Shown here piece by piece: positions 32,665 through 40,329 of a stretch of 64,000 nucleotides of DNA. The stretch spans positions 62,001 through 126,000 of the forward strand of contig NZ_JBGCCU010000013.1 in NCBI RefSeq assembly GCF_041261445.1, given 5' to 3'. The position numbers and the translations under genes are program-made. Every line of letters starts with the position of its first letter. The first letter of the stretch is position 1. Source of the DNA: Catenulispora sp. EB89 (lineage in GTDB: Bacteria > Actinomycetota > Actinomycetes > Streptomycetales > Catenulisporaceae). Below the pieces are notes generated by a model, which ran no database searches, was not told where the DNA came from, and saw nothing but the letters and a program-made list of their open reading frames with translations.

Positions 32665-33144
32665 CTAGCCCCGCCCCGGCTCCAGACCCTTGCCGATCAC
32701 GTCCAGGATCTCCCCCAGCGTGAGCAGCTGCTCCCGGCTCAGCGGCGTGATGAACGCCTCGCGGACGTCCGCGACGTGCGTGGGCACCGACGCCAGCAGC
32801 TTCTCCCAGCCCTGGTCGGTGAGGACGGCGAAGAAGCCGCGGCCGTCGGTCTCGCAGGGTTCGCGGCGGACCAGGCCTTCCTTCTCCATGCGGCTGATCT
32901 GGTGGGACAGGCGGCTCTTCGAGAGCAGGGCGCCTTCGGCGAGCTCGGTCATCCGGATGCGGCGGAGCGGGGCTTCGGAGAGGCGGGCCAGGACCTCGTA
33001 GTCGATCAGGGTCAGGCCGTGGCCTCGGGACAGGCTGGCGTTCAGGCGGTCCGGGAGCAGGCGCATCACCGAGATGTACTGACGCCAGACGGCCTGCTCG
33101 GTCGGGTCGAGCCAGGCTGGTTCGGCGGTGCCCTCGGCGGTCAT
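32665..33144 (-). CDS. MarR family transcriptional regulator
   Basis: A 159-residue MarR protein with the classical order of helices: EQAVWRQYISVMRLLPDRLNASL, LTLIDYEVLARLSEAPLRRIRMTELAEGALLSKSRLSHQISRMEKEGLVRREPCETDGRGFFAVLTDQG (winged helix, about residues 45-113, with wing motif ETDGRGF), then dimerisation helices. There is no obvious sensory cysteine pair of the OhrR type; the single Cys is in the wing. It lies upstream of the MFS pump on the same strand with only the antitoxin insertion between, so the pump is a plausible target. A partial palindrome precedes its ATG. Confidence 0.9.
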   Translation of the reverse strand: MTAEGTAEPAWLDPTEQAVWRQYISVMRLLPDRLNASLSRGHGLTLIDYEVLARLSEAPLRRIRMTELAEGALLSKSRLSHQISRMEKEGLVRREPCETDGRGFFAVLTDQGWEKLLASVPTHVADVREAFITPLSREQLLTLGEILDVIGKGLEPGRG

Positions 33145-33164
33145 GCTTCCAGCCTACGGCAGTT

Positions 33165-33178
33165 GTTGAACGTGAAAC
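33165..33178. promoter_or_regulatory. Candidate MarR operator
   Basis: GTTGAACGTGAAAC, 20 bp before the marR start. It has GTT/AAC ends and a central ACGT, 10 of 14 bases in symmetry, resembling TTGAACnTTCAA-type MarR sites. Confidence 0.4.
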
Positions 33179-33248
33179 GGGCTCAGCCCGCCGACCTGGT
33201 GAAGAGGGCGGCGGGCTGAGCGGGAATGCGGTATGGGGGCGTCGCCGG

Positions 33249-34370
33249 TTACTGCGCGCCGCCGTTGTTCGGATCGGACGGGGGCTGGGTGGGCAGGGTG
33301 GTCGGCAGCGTGGTCAGGACCACGGTCTCGGCCGTCTGCCGCACCGGAGGCGCGGGCTGCGGGGGCGGCATGGGCGGCATGGGCGGCGACGCCTGCGCGG
33401 GCATCCCGCTCAACGTCACCGTCTCGTCCAGCGCGTGCTGGCCCGGCAGCGCACCGGCCGCCGGCCCCGCCGTGCCGAACCCACCCGCTGTGCCGAACCC
33501 ACCCGCCGGCCCGACCGCGCCCGGCGCGCCGAACGCACCCGCGGCACCCGCCGCAGCCGCCGCCGGACCGCCCGGCGCACCGGCCGCCGCACCGCAAGCG
33601 GCCAACTCCACCGTCATCAGCGACTCGGCGTGCTTCTGCGCCTCGAAAGCCTTGCCGCCGCCCCGGATCCCGAACAGCCGCTTGGAGACCAGCAGGTACA
33701 CCACGGCCGCGACGTTGATCGTGAACGTGCAGATCGCGAAGATGTAGGACTTGTGCTCGTGCACCTTGTTGTAGCCGTCCCAGATCTCCAGCGGCAGGAA
33801 GATCGACGTGCCGACCGCGGTCAGGTACTCGCCCCACCGCTTGGCCAGCCACAGCCCGACGCCCTCGACCGTCTCCAGCAGCGCGTAGCCGCCGAGCAGC
33901 AGCGCCACCGTGTGGATCGACTTCGGGCTGTAGTTGAACGTCTTCCGGATCCGCTCGACGATGCTCGCGTGCTCCACGTCCCACCCGAAGTGGTTCGCGA
34001 ACGGCTTGAACGCCGACAGGTCCGACTCGAAGAGCCGCTGCACCGCGTTCTGGCTGCTGCCGAACTTCCACACCGCCCAGGCGATCAGCATGATCACCAC
34101 GCCGCGGACGATCCGCTCGACCGCCAGCAGCCGCAGGATGAACAAGTCCCGCAGCGCCTTGCCCCGCGGCACGATCGGCGCCCGATCCGCCGGCCCGCTG
34201 CCCTTGGGGTCCCCGATGACGAAGTCCCCACACCGCAGACACCGCCACGCCTGCCCGTGAACGGTCCCCACCTGAAGTCTCGCGGCCAGTTCCGCCTCTA
34301 CCCCGGATCCGACCGGTGCGTAGGTCTCATGCCCCCGACGCGCACAATGGCGCCTGTTCCAGTCACGCAT
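33249..34370 (-). CDS. DUF2127 membrane protein with Gly/Ala/Pro-rich tail
   Basis: A 373-residue protein. The N-terminus has Cys/His pairs (NRRHCARRGHE, WRCLRCGDF) that could form a small zinc ribbon. Next comes a DUF2127-type membrane domain of about four helices (FILRLLAVERIVRGVVIMLIAWAVWKFG, VALLLGGYALLETVEGVGLWLAKRWGEYLTAVGTSIFLPLEIW, YIFAICTFTINVAAVVYLLVSKRLFG). The last ~125 residues are low-complexity Ala/Gly/Pro, ending with TVVLTTLPTTLPTQPP. I start at the ATG at 34368-34370 (MRDWNRRH); the frame remains open further upstream but loses family resemblance. Function of DUF2127 is unknown. Confidence 0.85.
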   Translation of the reverse strand: MRDWNRRHCARRGHETYAPVGSGVEAELAARLQVGTVHGQAWRCLRCGDFVIGDPKGSGPADRAPIVPRGKALRDLFILRLLAVERIVRGVVIMLIAWAVWKFGSSQNAVQRLFESDLSAFKPFANHFGWDVEHASIVERIRKTFNYSPKSIHTVALLLGGYALLETVEGVGLWLAKRWGEYLTAVGTSIFLPLEIWDGYNKVHEHKSYIFAICTFTINVAAVVYLLVSKRLFGIRGGGKAFEAQKHAESLMTVELAACGAAAGAPGGPAAAAAGAAGAFGAPGAVGPAGGFGTAGGFGTAGPAAGALPGQHALDETVTLSGMPAQASPPMPPMPPPQPAPPVRQTAETVVLTTLPTTLPTQPPSDPNNGGAQ

Positions 34371-34476
34371 GGTGCCAGAGTAGGGGGAGCCGCAGAGCCG
34401 TGGTACCAGGTCGGGTATTCTCACCCGGGATATACCGACACGTTGTCGGTGATAACCCTGAACTGCGAGGAATCCC

Positions 34477-34785
34477 GTGACCACTGCCGATGTGACGACC
34501 GCCGAGGACACCAAGCTCGCGCGCTTCCGCGTGGTGTCGCTGGCGGAGGGTGTCTCGTTCCTCATCCTGCTGTGCGTCGCGATGCCGCTGAAGTACGCCG
34601 CGCACATGCCGGCCCCGACCATGGTCTTCGGCATGATCCACGGCCTGCTGTTCCTGGCGTACCTGGCGCTGGCCTACGACGTGAAGCAGGCGCACGACTG
34701 GGACGCCAGGCGCTTCCTCGTGGTGCTGATCGCCTCGGTCATCCCGACCGGGCCGTTCTGGCTGCACAAGTCGCTGAAGAAGTAA
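34477..34785 (+). CDS. DUF3817 family small membrane protein
   Basis: A 102-residue protein with three membrane helices: FRVVSLAEGVSFLILLCVAMPLKY, PTMVFGMIHGLLFLAYLALAYDV and RRFLVVLIASVIPTGPFWLHKSL. The residues AEG in helix 1, G-x-x-HG in helix 2 and PTGPF in helix 3 are the hallmarks of DUF3817, often found as a C-terminal domain or stand-alone protein in actinomycetes. It starts with the GTG at 34477, with GAGGAA upstream. Function is unknown. Its end is 13 bp from the convergent VOC gene. Confidence 0.86.
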   Translation: MTTADVTTAEDTKLARFRVVSLAEGVSFLILLCVAMPLKYAAHMPAPTMVFGMIHGLLFLAYLALAYDVKQAHDWDARRFLVVLIASVIPTGPFWLHKSLKK

Positions 34786-34798
34786 GGCCGCCGACTGC

Positions 34799-35182
34799 TC
34801 ACAGGGCGCACGGGAGGTAGTCCGCGCGCCCTTCGTCGTCGAGCTCGAACGGTCCCTCGGGGATGACGCAGAACTCGTTCCCCTCCGGATCGGCCATCAC
34901 CAGGAAGCCTCCGCCGGCGTACTCCGGCAGGTAGCGCGCACCCAGCGCCTCCAGGCGTTCCCGCTCGGCCGCCGGATCCGCCGCACCGACGTCGAAGTGC
35001 ACGCGGTTCTTTCCGGCCTTCGGCGCGTCGACCCGCTGGAACCCGAGCCCCGGCCCCTCACCGCGGACCAGCCAGATGAACGGCCCGATCCGGGCCGCGA
35101 CCGGCCGGTCGAGCACCTCGGCCCAGAACGCGGCCAGCACCTCCGGGTCCCGGCAGTCGATGATGATGTCCTTGATCTTCAT
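34799..35182 (-). CDS. VOC (glyoxalase/bleomycin-resistance) superfamily protein
   Basis: A 127-residue two-module beta-alpha-beta-beta-beta protein. It begins KIKDIIIDCRDPEVLAAFWAEVLDRPV and ends LVMADPEGNEFCVIP; NRVHFDVGAADPAAERERLEALGA marks the second module. His and Glu residues at the usual metal positions are partly kept (RVHFDV, EFCVI), while the first-module position is Asp (IIDCRDP), so a simple glyoxalase function is not certain; binding proteins of this subgroup also exist. The gene is single, with an ATG at 35180-35182, 51 bp upstream of the meaB end. Confidence 0.87.
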   Translation of the reverse strand: MKIKDIIIDCRDPEVLAAFWAEVLDRPVAARIGPFIWLVRGEGPGLGFQRVDAPKAGKNRVHFDVGAADPAAERERLEALGARYLPEYAGGGFLVMADPEGNEFCVIPEGPFELDDEGRADYLPCAL

Positions 35183-35233
35183 CAGACTCCGACCTTCATG
35201 AGACCTCGACTCCCCCTCAAGCTCCGACCGCGC

Positions 35234-36193
35234 TCAGGCCCCGACCCCGGCCACCAGCTCGTCAGCAGCCGAATACGGGTCCAGCTCCCGCCCCACGACC
35301 CGCTCGGCGAGCACCGACAGCCGCCGGTCGCCGCGCAGGTCGCCGATGCGCGCCCGCAGCGCGGCCAGCGCGATGCCCTCGATCTCGACCGAGGCGCGGT
35401 ACCGGCGCCGCTCGGCGAGCTTCCCGTTCTCCTCCAGCCAGCCGCGGTGCTTGTCCAGCGCCTCGACGAACTCCTCGATGCCCTGGCCGGCGGAGGCGAC
35501 CGTCTTCACGATCGGCGGCCGCCAGTCGCCGGGCGAGCGGGACTCCCCCAGCGCCAGCATGTGGCCGAGTTCCCGGGCGGTGGCGTCGGCGCCGTCGCGG
35601 TCGGCCTTGTTCACCACGAACAGGTCGCCGATCTCCAGGATCCCGGCCTTGGCCGCCTGGATGCCGTCGCCCATGCCCGGGGCCAGCAGCACCACCGAGG
35701 TGTCGGCGGTCGCCGCGATCTCCACCTCGGACTGCCCGACGCCGACCGTCTCGATCAGCACCACGTCGCAGCCCGCGGCGTCCAGCACCCGCACCGCCTG
35801 CGGCGTGGCCGCCGACAGGCCGCCGAGGTGCCCGCGCGAGGCCATGGAGCGGATGTAGACGTCCCGGTCGGTGGCATGCTCCTGCATCCGGACCCGGTCG
35901 CCGAGCAGCGCGCCGCCGGAGAACGGGGAGGAGGGGTCGACGGCCAGCACGCCGACCCGCTTGCCCTGCGCGCGAAAGGCCGTGACCAGCGCGGACGTGG
36001 AGGTGGACTTGCCGACGCCGGGTGAGCCGGTGAGGCCGACGACGTACGCGTTGCCGGCGTACGGCGTCAGCGCGGCCATCACCGCGCGCAGCAGCGGGGA
36101 GCCGTCCTCCACGTGGGAGATCAGCCGCGCCACCGCGCGCGGGTCGCCCTTGCGGGCGCGTTCGACGAGGTCCGTCACGTCATTGCCAGCCAC
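35234..36193 (-). CDS. meaB: Methylmalonyl-CoA mutase-associated GTPase MeaB
   Basis: A 319-residue G3E-family GTPase that acts as chaperone and reactivator of B12-dependent acyl-CoA mutases. Walker A is GSPGVGKST (about residues 56-64). VLAVDPSSPFSGGALLGDRVRM, MASRGHLGGLS, DVVLIETVGVGQSEVEIA, and NKADRDGA (guanine specificity) follow in order, then the C-terminal dimerisation helices. I start at the GTG at 36191-36193, with AGGA upstream, because homologues begin here. It is 26 bp downstream of the thiolase gene on the same strand. The likely clients are the mutase encoded by icmA and a methylmalonyl-CoA mutase elsewhere in the genome. Confidence 0.94.
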   Translation of the reverse strand: MAGNDVTDLVERARKGDPRAVARLISHVEDGSPLLRAVMAALTPYAGNAYVVGLTGSPGVGKSTSTSALVTAFRAQGKRVGVLAVDPSSPFSGGALLGDRVRMQEHATDRDVYIRSMASRGHLGGLSAATPQAVRVLDAAGCDVVLIETVGVGQSEVEIAATADTSVVLLAPGMGDGIQAAKAGILEIGDLFVVNKADRDGADATARELGHMLALGESRSPGDWRPPIVKTVASAGQGIEEFVEALDKHRGWLEENGKLAERRRYRASVEIEGIALAALRARIGDLRGDRRLSVLAERVVGRELDPYSAADELVAGVGA

Positions 36194-36219
36194 GGCCGGT
36201 GATCCTATCCGCGCCGGGG

Positions 36220-37416
36220 TCAGCCGCGCTTCGGCACGGTGATGATCAGCGCGTCGCCCTGCCCGCCGCCGCCGCACAGCGCCGCCGCGCCGGTGCCGCC
36301 GCCGCGCCGCTGGAGCTCCAGGGCCAGGCTGAGCACCAGGCGCGCGCCGGACATGCCGATCGGGTGGCCCAGCGCGATGGCGCCGCCGTTGACGTTGACG
36401 ATCTCCTCGTCGACGCCGAGGTCCTTCACGGACTGCACGCCGACCGCCGCGAAGGCCTCGTTGATCTCGATCAGGTCCAGGTCGGCCACGGTCAGGCCCT
36501 GCTTGCCCAGGGCGTGCTTGATGGCGTTCGAGGGCTGCGACTGCAGCGAGGTGTCGGGACCGGCGACGTTGCCGTGCGCGCCGATCTCGGCGATCCACTC
36601 CAGGCCCAGCTCCTCGGCCTTGGCCTTGGACATCACGACCACCGCGGCGGCGCCGTCGGAGATCTGGGAGGAGGTGCCGGCGGTGATGGTGCCGTCCTTG
36701 GTGAACGCCGGACGCAGGCCGGCCAGGCTCTCCACCGTGGTGTCGGGCCGGATGCCCTCGTCGGTGGCGAACAGGATCGGGTCGCCCTTGCGCTGCGGGA
36801 TCGACACCGGGGTGATCTCGGCCTCGAAGACGCCGTTCTTCTGCGCGGCGGCGGCGCGCTGGTGCGAGCGGGCCGCGAACTCGTCCTGCGGCGCGCGCTC
36901 GATGCCCAGCTTGGTGTTGTAGTTCTCGGTGGTCTGGCCCATCGGGATGTTCTCCCAGGGGTCGGTCAGGCCGTCGTAGGCCATGGCGTCGAGCATCTCG
37001 ACGGCGCCGTACTTGAAGCCCTCGCGCGACTTGGGGAGCAGGTGCGGGGCGTTGGTCATGGACTCCTGGCCGCCGGCCACCACGATGTCGAACTCGCCGG
37101 CCCGGATCAGCTGGTCGGCCAGCGCGATCGCGTCCAGCCCGGACAGGCAGACCTTGTTGATGGTGATCGCCGGCACGGTCAGCGGGATGCCGGCCGAAAC
37201 AGCCGCCTGGCGGGCCGGGATCTGCCCGGCGCCGGCCTGCAGCACCTGGCCCATGATCACGTACTCGACCTGCTCGGGGGCGACCCCGGCCCGCTCCAGG
37301 GCCGCCTTGATCGCGACCCCGCCGAGGTCGGCGCCGGAGAAGTTCTTCAGGGAGCCGAGCAGGCGACCCATGGGGGTCCGCGCGCCTGCGACGATCACCG
37401 ACTTGGTAGCGCTCAC
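36220..37416 (-). CDS. Acetyl-CoA C-acetyltransferase (thiolase)
   Basis: A 398-residue biosynthetic-type thiolase condensing two acetyl-CoA to acetoacetyl-CoA, or the reverse. The catalytic residues are in place: Cys90 in [11 protein letters not shown], His351 in [17 protein letters not shown] and Cys381 in [24 protein letters not shown] is also typical. It starts with the GTG at 37414-37416 and heads a two-gene operon with meaB, divergent from the methylmalonyl-CoA epimerase gene. The shared 155-bp promoter region contains a long inverted repeat. The same order (epimerase, thiolase, meaB) is found in Streptomyces next to scy and filP. Confidence 0.95.
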   Translation of the reverse strand: MSATKSVIVAGARTPMGRLLGSLKNFSGADLGGVAIKAALERAGVAPEQVEYVIMGQVLQAGAGQIPARQAAVSAGIPLTVPAITINKVCLSGLDAIALADQLIRAGEFDIVVAGGQESMTNAPHLLPKSREGFKYGAVEMLDAMAYDGLTDPWENIPMGQTTENYNTKLGIERAPQDEFAARSHQRAAAAQKNGVFEAEITPVSIPQRKGDPILFATDEGIRPDTTVESLAGLRPAFTKDGTITAGTSSQISDGAAAVVVMSKAKAEELGLEWIAEIGAHGNVAGPDTSLQSQPSNAIKHALGKQGLTVADLDLIEINEAFAAVGVQSVKDLGVDEEIVNVNGGAIALGHPIGMSGARLVLSLALELQRRGGGTGAAALCGGGGQGDALIITVPKRG

Positions 37417-37479
37417 GACGATGCTCTCCAGTGTCTGCCGAAAGTGAGGGGAAAGTAGAGCTTGGTGCTGGCCACCAGC

Positions 37480-37508
37480 CTAGTCAGCAGTAAATTACTC
37501 GTCAGTAG
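37480..37508. promoter_or_regulatory. 29-bp inverted repeat in thiolase/epimerase divergent promoter
   Basis: The region is symmetrical around 37494: 20 of 28 flanking bases pair, including the perfect core AGTAAATTACT (37489-37499). Its right half contains TTACTCGTCAGTAG (37495-37508), a TTACT-N4-AGTA element. The site lies between the two divergent start codons and could control both directions. Confidence 0.6.
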
Positions 37509-37571
37509 CTTAGGGTGTCGTCTTCGACACAACCCCGCGCGCGCCCAAGACCATCCCGGGAGGATGTCCCC

Positions 37572-38015
37572 ATGTCTTCACCACTGACCCGCATCGACCA
37601 CATCGGCATCGCGTGCCGCGACCTCGACGAGACCGTCGAGTTCTACCGCGCGACCTACGGCTTCGAGGTCTTCCACTCCGAGGTCAACGAGGAGCAGGGC
37701 GTCCGCGAGGCGATGCTGAAGATCAACGACACCGGCGACGGCGGCGCCAGCTACCTGCAGCTGCTGGAGCCGATCCGCGAGGACTCGGCCATCGCGAAGT
37801 GGATGGCGAAGAACGGCGAGGGCGTGCACCACGTCGCCTTCGGCACCGCCGACGTCGCGGCCACGACCACCGACATCGTCGGCAAGGGCGTGCGCTCGCT
37901 GTACCCGGAGGCGCGGCGCGGGAGCATGGGCTCCTCGATCAACTTCCTGCACCCGAAGGACGCGCACGGGGTGCTGGTGGAGCTGGTGCAGGCCGCCGAG
38001 AGCGACGAGCACTGA
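37572..38015 (+). CDS. mce: Methylmalonyl-CoA epimerase
   Basis: A 147-residue VOC-fold enzyme that interconverts the 2R and 2S forms of methylmalonyl-CoA (and ethylmalonyl-CoA). Metal ligands are visible: His10 in RIDHIGIAC, His87 in GEGVHHVAFG and Glu137 in GVLVELVQ. YLQLLEPIREDSAIAKWMAKNGEGVHH is the family signature. I start at the ATG at 37572 (MSSPLTRIDH), with GGGAGG upstream. It is divergent from thiolase-meaB. It would supply (2R)-methylmalonyl-CoA to the mutase, or the 2S extender unit to polyketide synthases. Confidence 0.94.
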   Translation: MSSPLTRIDHIGIACRDLDETVEFYRATYGFEVFHSEVNEEQGVREAMLKINDTGDGGASYLQLLEPIREDSAIAKWMAKNGEGVHHVAFGTADVAATTTDIVGKGVRSLYPEARRGSMGSSINFLHPKDAHGVLVELVQAAESDEH

Positions 38016-38069
38016 CAAGGACGAGCACCGATAAGACCGACAAGCAGACCGGGCCCTCACTCGGATGGA

Positions 38070-38096
38070 GTCGCCCGGATGGCGTATCCGGGCGAC
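38070..38096. terminator. Hairpin between convergent mce and deacetylase genes
   Basis: GTCGCCCGGAT and its perfect complement with loop GGCGT (11-bp stem). It sits between the mce stop (38015) and the deacetylase stop (38099), so it can terminate both transcripts. No U-run is present on either strand. Confidence 0.65.
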
Positions 38097-38098
38097 CA

Positions 38099-38806
38099 TC
38101 ACACTCCCACGCGGCCGTGTTCACGAAGCGGGCCGACCGCCCACCCGCGCTCGTCGCAGTGGTCGAGGAGCAGCGGCACGGCGCCGAGCGTGGCGTGCCA
38201 GGAGCCGGGCTTGGCGGTGCAGTCGGTGTCGTGGAGCAGGATCGTGCCGCCGCCGGTGAGGTCCTTGGTGACCTGGCGGTGGACGCCGCTCGGGGTGGCA
38301 CGCGCCGTCCAGTCCTCGCCCCAGCTGGTCCAGAGCGTGGGCCGCAGCCCCAGATGCCGAGCGCTGCGGTGCGCCGAGGCGGTCATGACTCCATAAGGCG
38401 GCCGGAACAGTGTCGGCTGCTCGCCGGTGAGGTCGGCGAGGAAGTCGCGGGCCCGAGTCAGGTCCTGGTCAGTCGCCCGGGGGCTGCGGAACAACAGGCT
38501 CTGGTGGTGCCAGCCGTGCACGCCGATCTCGTGCCCGGCCGCCTGGATCTCGCGGACCAGGCCCGGTGCGCGCTCGGCCATCGCGCCGAGCAGGAAGAAG
38601 GTCGCGTGCACGCCCCGCGCCGCCAGCAGTTCCAGGAAGCGCGGTGTCGAGTTCGGGTCCGGACCATCGTCGAAGGTCAAGGCGACATGATCAACAGCAC
38701 CGCGCGCCGCCAACCCGGGCAGCACTCGGTTGCGGACCGGACCAAAGGTCGTAGTCGCCGGAAAGGGATGCAGGAGCACAGTCGCGGCAGCAGCCAAGGT
38801 GCGCAT
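38099..38806 (-). CDS. Polysaccharide deacetylase (NodB domain, CE4)
   Basis: A 235-residue CE4-type deacetylase. After a short hydrophobic N-terminus (RTLAAAATVLLHPFPATT), the NodB motifs appear in order: VALTFDDGPDPNSTPRFLELLAARGVHATFFLLG (motif 1, metal-binding DD), HGWHHQSLLF (motif 2, HxxxH-like), FRPPYGVMT (motif 3) and ILLHDTD (motif 5). It should remove acetyl groups from N-acetylglucosamine-type sugars. Its ATG shares one base with the stop of the upstream glycosyltransferase (TGATG at 38804-38808), so the two are translationally coupled and probably work on the same glycan or glycolipid. Confidence 0.92.
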   Translation of the reverse strand: MRTLAAAATVLLHPFPATTTFGPVRNRVLPGLAARGAVDHVALTFDDGPDPNSTPRFLELLAARGVHATFFLLGAMAERAPGLVREIQAAGHEIGVHGWHHQSLLFRSPRATDQDLTRARDFLADLTGEQPTLFRPPYGVMTASAHRSARHLGLRPTLWTSWGEDWTARATPSGVHRQVTKDLTGGGTILLHDTDCTAKPGSWHATLGAVPLLLDHCDERGWAVGPLREHGRVGV

Positions 38807-40155
38807 CAGACCGCCGCCGCCGCTGCCGAGCCGACCGCCGAGCCAGCCAGGCCCGCCGGACCAGCCGAGCCAACTGAGCCAGCCAGGCCCGCCGGACCAG
38901 CCGAGCCAACTGAGCCAGCCAGGCCCGCCGGACCAACCGAGCCAGCCAGGCCCGCCGGACCAGCCGAGCCAACTGAGCCAGCCAGGCCCGCCGGACCAAC
39001 CGAGCCAGCCAGGCCCGCCGGACCAACCGAGCCAACACCGGCACTGGCACCAGCACCAGCCACCCGACCCCCACCACCCAGCAGCTCCATGATCACCGCA
39101 TCCGCCTCCGCCCCGTCCCCGACCATCGCCAGCCCGGCATTGTGCTGCCGCCGCCCCCGCACCCCCGAGGCCAGCTCCCGCAGCGCCCCCGCCAGTTCCC
39201 CCTCCGACCGCACCCACACCGCGAGCCCGGCCTCGTCCAGCACCGCCGCGTTCGTCCGGCCGTGCCCGACCAGGCTCCGGTAGGTCGCGACCGGCAGGCC
39301 GGTGGCGAAGGCCTCCAGCGTGGAGGAGGCCCCCGCGTTCTGCACCATCACGTCGGCGGCCGCCATCAGCGTCGGCATGTCCCCGACCCAGCCGAACACG
39401 TGCGGGAACCCCGCCGCGCGGAGCCGCCCCCGCAGCACCTCGTTGCGTCCGCACACCACCACCGGCGTCACCACGCCCGAGGCCGCCAGGTCGCGTGCGG
39501 TGCGCTCGATGTCGCCGACGCCCCAGGAGCCGCCGAGCAGCAGGGCCAGCGGCTTGTCCGCCGTGTCCAGGCCGAAGCGCGCCCGCGCCGCCTGGCGCCG
39601 GGCCGCCGTGCGCGCGGTGAACCGGGCCGACACCAGCGGCCGGGCCACCGCGACCCGGGACGGCGCCACGCCGTGCGCCACCGCCTGGGCCGCGGTCACC
39701 GCGTGCGGCGCCAGGTACAGGTCCACGCCCGGCGCGATCCACAGCGGGTGCACCGAGAAGTCCGTGAACGTCACCACCACCGGCACCGCCAGGCGCCCCG
39801 AGGCCCGCAGCCGGCCCAGCACCTGCGCCGCCAGCGGGTACGTCGCCACCGCCGCGACCGCGTCCGGCGGTATCGCGTCCAGCACCGCCTGCTCCGCGCC
39901 GCGCAGCAGGTGCCGCTGCACCAGGCCGGGGCGCGCCGCGCGCTCGGTGCGCGAGTAAATGCACTGGTACAGCGCCGGGGCGTGCGTGATGATGCGCCGG
40001 TAGGAGCCGCACACCGCGCGGCCGGCGGGCATCAGGGCCAGGAAGTCGTGCCGGTCGACCGCGAAGCCGCGCGCGGTCAGCCGGTCGGCGAGGGCCTGGG
40101 CGGCGCTGTCGTGACCGGCGCCGACCGAGGCGGAGAAGATGACCACGCGGGACAT
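38806..40155 (-). CDS. MGDG-synthase/MurG-like glycosyltransferase with collagen-like tail
   Basis: A 449-residue GT28-type glycosyltransferase. The N-terminal half starts SRVVIFSASVGAGHDSAAQALADRL, the monogalactosyldiacylglycerol-synthase signature, and includes YTRxx-like SYRRIITHAPALYQ. The C-terminal donor-binding half contains LLLGGSWGVGDIERTA, FGWVGDMPTLMAAADVMVQNAGASSTLEAFATGLPVATYRSLVGHGRTNAAVL. The last ~80 residues are GSVGPAGLA repeats. The ATG at 40153-40155 has GGAAGGA upstream. It is coupled to a NodB deacetylase, resembling systems that add and then deacetylate a sugar on a lipid carrier. The exact acceptor is unknown. Confidence 0.9.
   Translation of the reverse strand: MSRVVIFSASVGAGHDSAAQALADRLTARGFAVDRHDFLALMPAGRAVCGSYRRIITHAPALYQCIYSRTERAARPGLVQRHLLRGAEQAVLDAIPPDAVAAVATYPLAAQVLGRLRASGRLAVPVVVTFTDFSVHPLWIAPGVDLYLAPHAVTAAQAVAHGVAPSRVAVARPLVSARFTARTAARRQAARARFGLDTADKPLALLLGGSWGVGDIERTARDLAASGVVTPVVVCGRNEVLRGRLRAAGFPHVFGWVGDMPTLMAAADVMVQNAGASSTLEAFATGLPVATYRSLVGHGRTNAAVLDEAGLAVWVRSEGELAGALRELASGVRGRRQHNAGLAMVGDGAEADAVIMELLGGGGRVAGAGASAGVGSVGPAGLAGSVGPAGLAGSVGSAGPAGLAGSVGPAGLAGSVGSAGPAGLAGSVGSAGPAGLAGSAVGSAAAAAV
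38841..39024 (-). repeat. Minisatellite (27/36-bp units) encoding collagen-like tail
   Basis: The 22-bp core AGCCAGCCAGGCCCGCCGGACC (in plus-strand reading, split by the spacer AGCCGAGCCAACTG or AACCG) occurs six times at 38841, 38877, 38913, 38940, 38976 and 39003. Spacings are 36, 36, 27, 36 and 27 bp, all multiples of nine. Cores are identical, so the array is young and probably variable in length between strains. It encodes GSVG(SAG)PAGLA units. Confidence 0.92.
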
Positions 40156-40329
40156 GTGAGTCCTTCCGGAGAACATTCGGAGAAGGTGTTTCGGACTCAT
40201 CCCATGCTGGTCACGGCGGGCCGCCGGATCAGTAGTGCGACCTGGCGGTTCGGGGGTGGGGCCAGCACCACCCCCGGGGTGAGGCAGACCTGATGGACCC
40301 GGCTCGACCTGCGCGAATACCGTGAACGC

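Noticed and set aside
38841-39024. The regular repeats looked at first like a short CRISPR array
   Set aside because: Spacers are themselves repeated and of two fixed lengths, cores are not palindromic, units are multiples of nine within a coding frame, and no cas gene is near.
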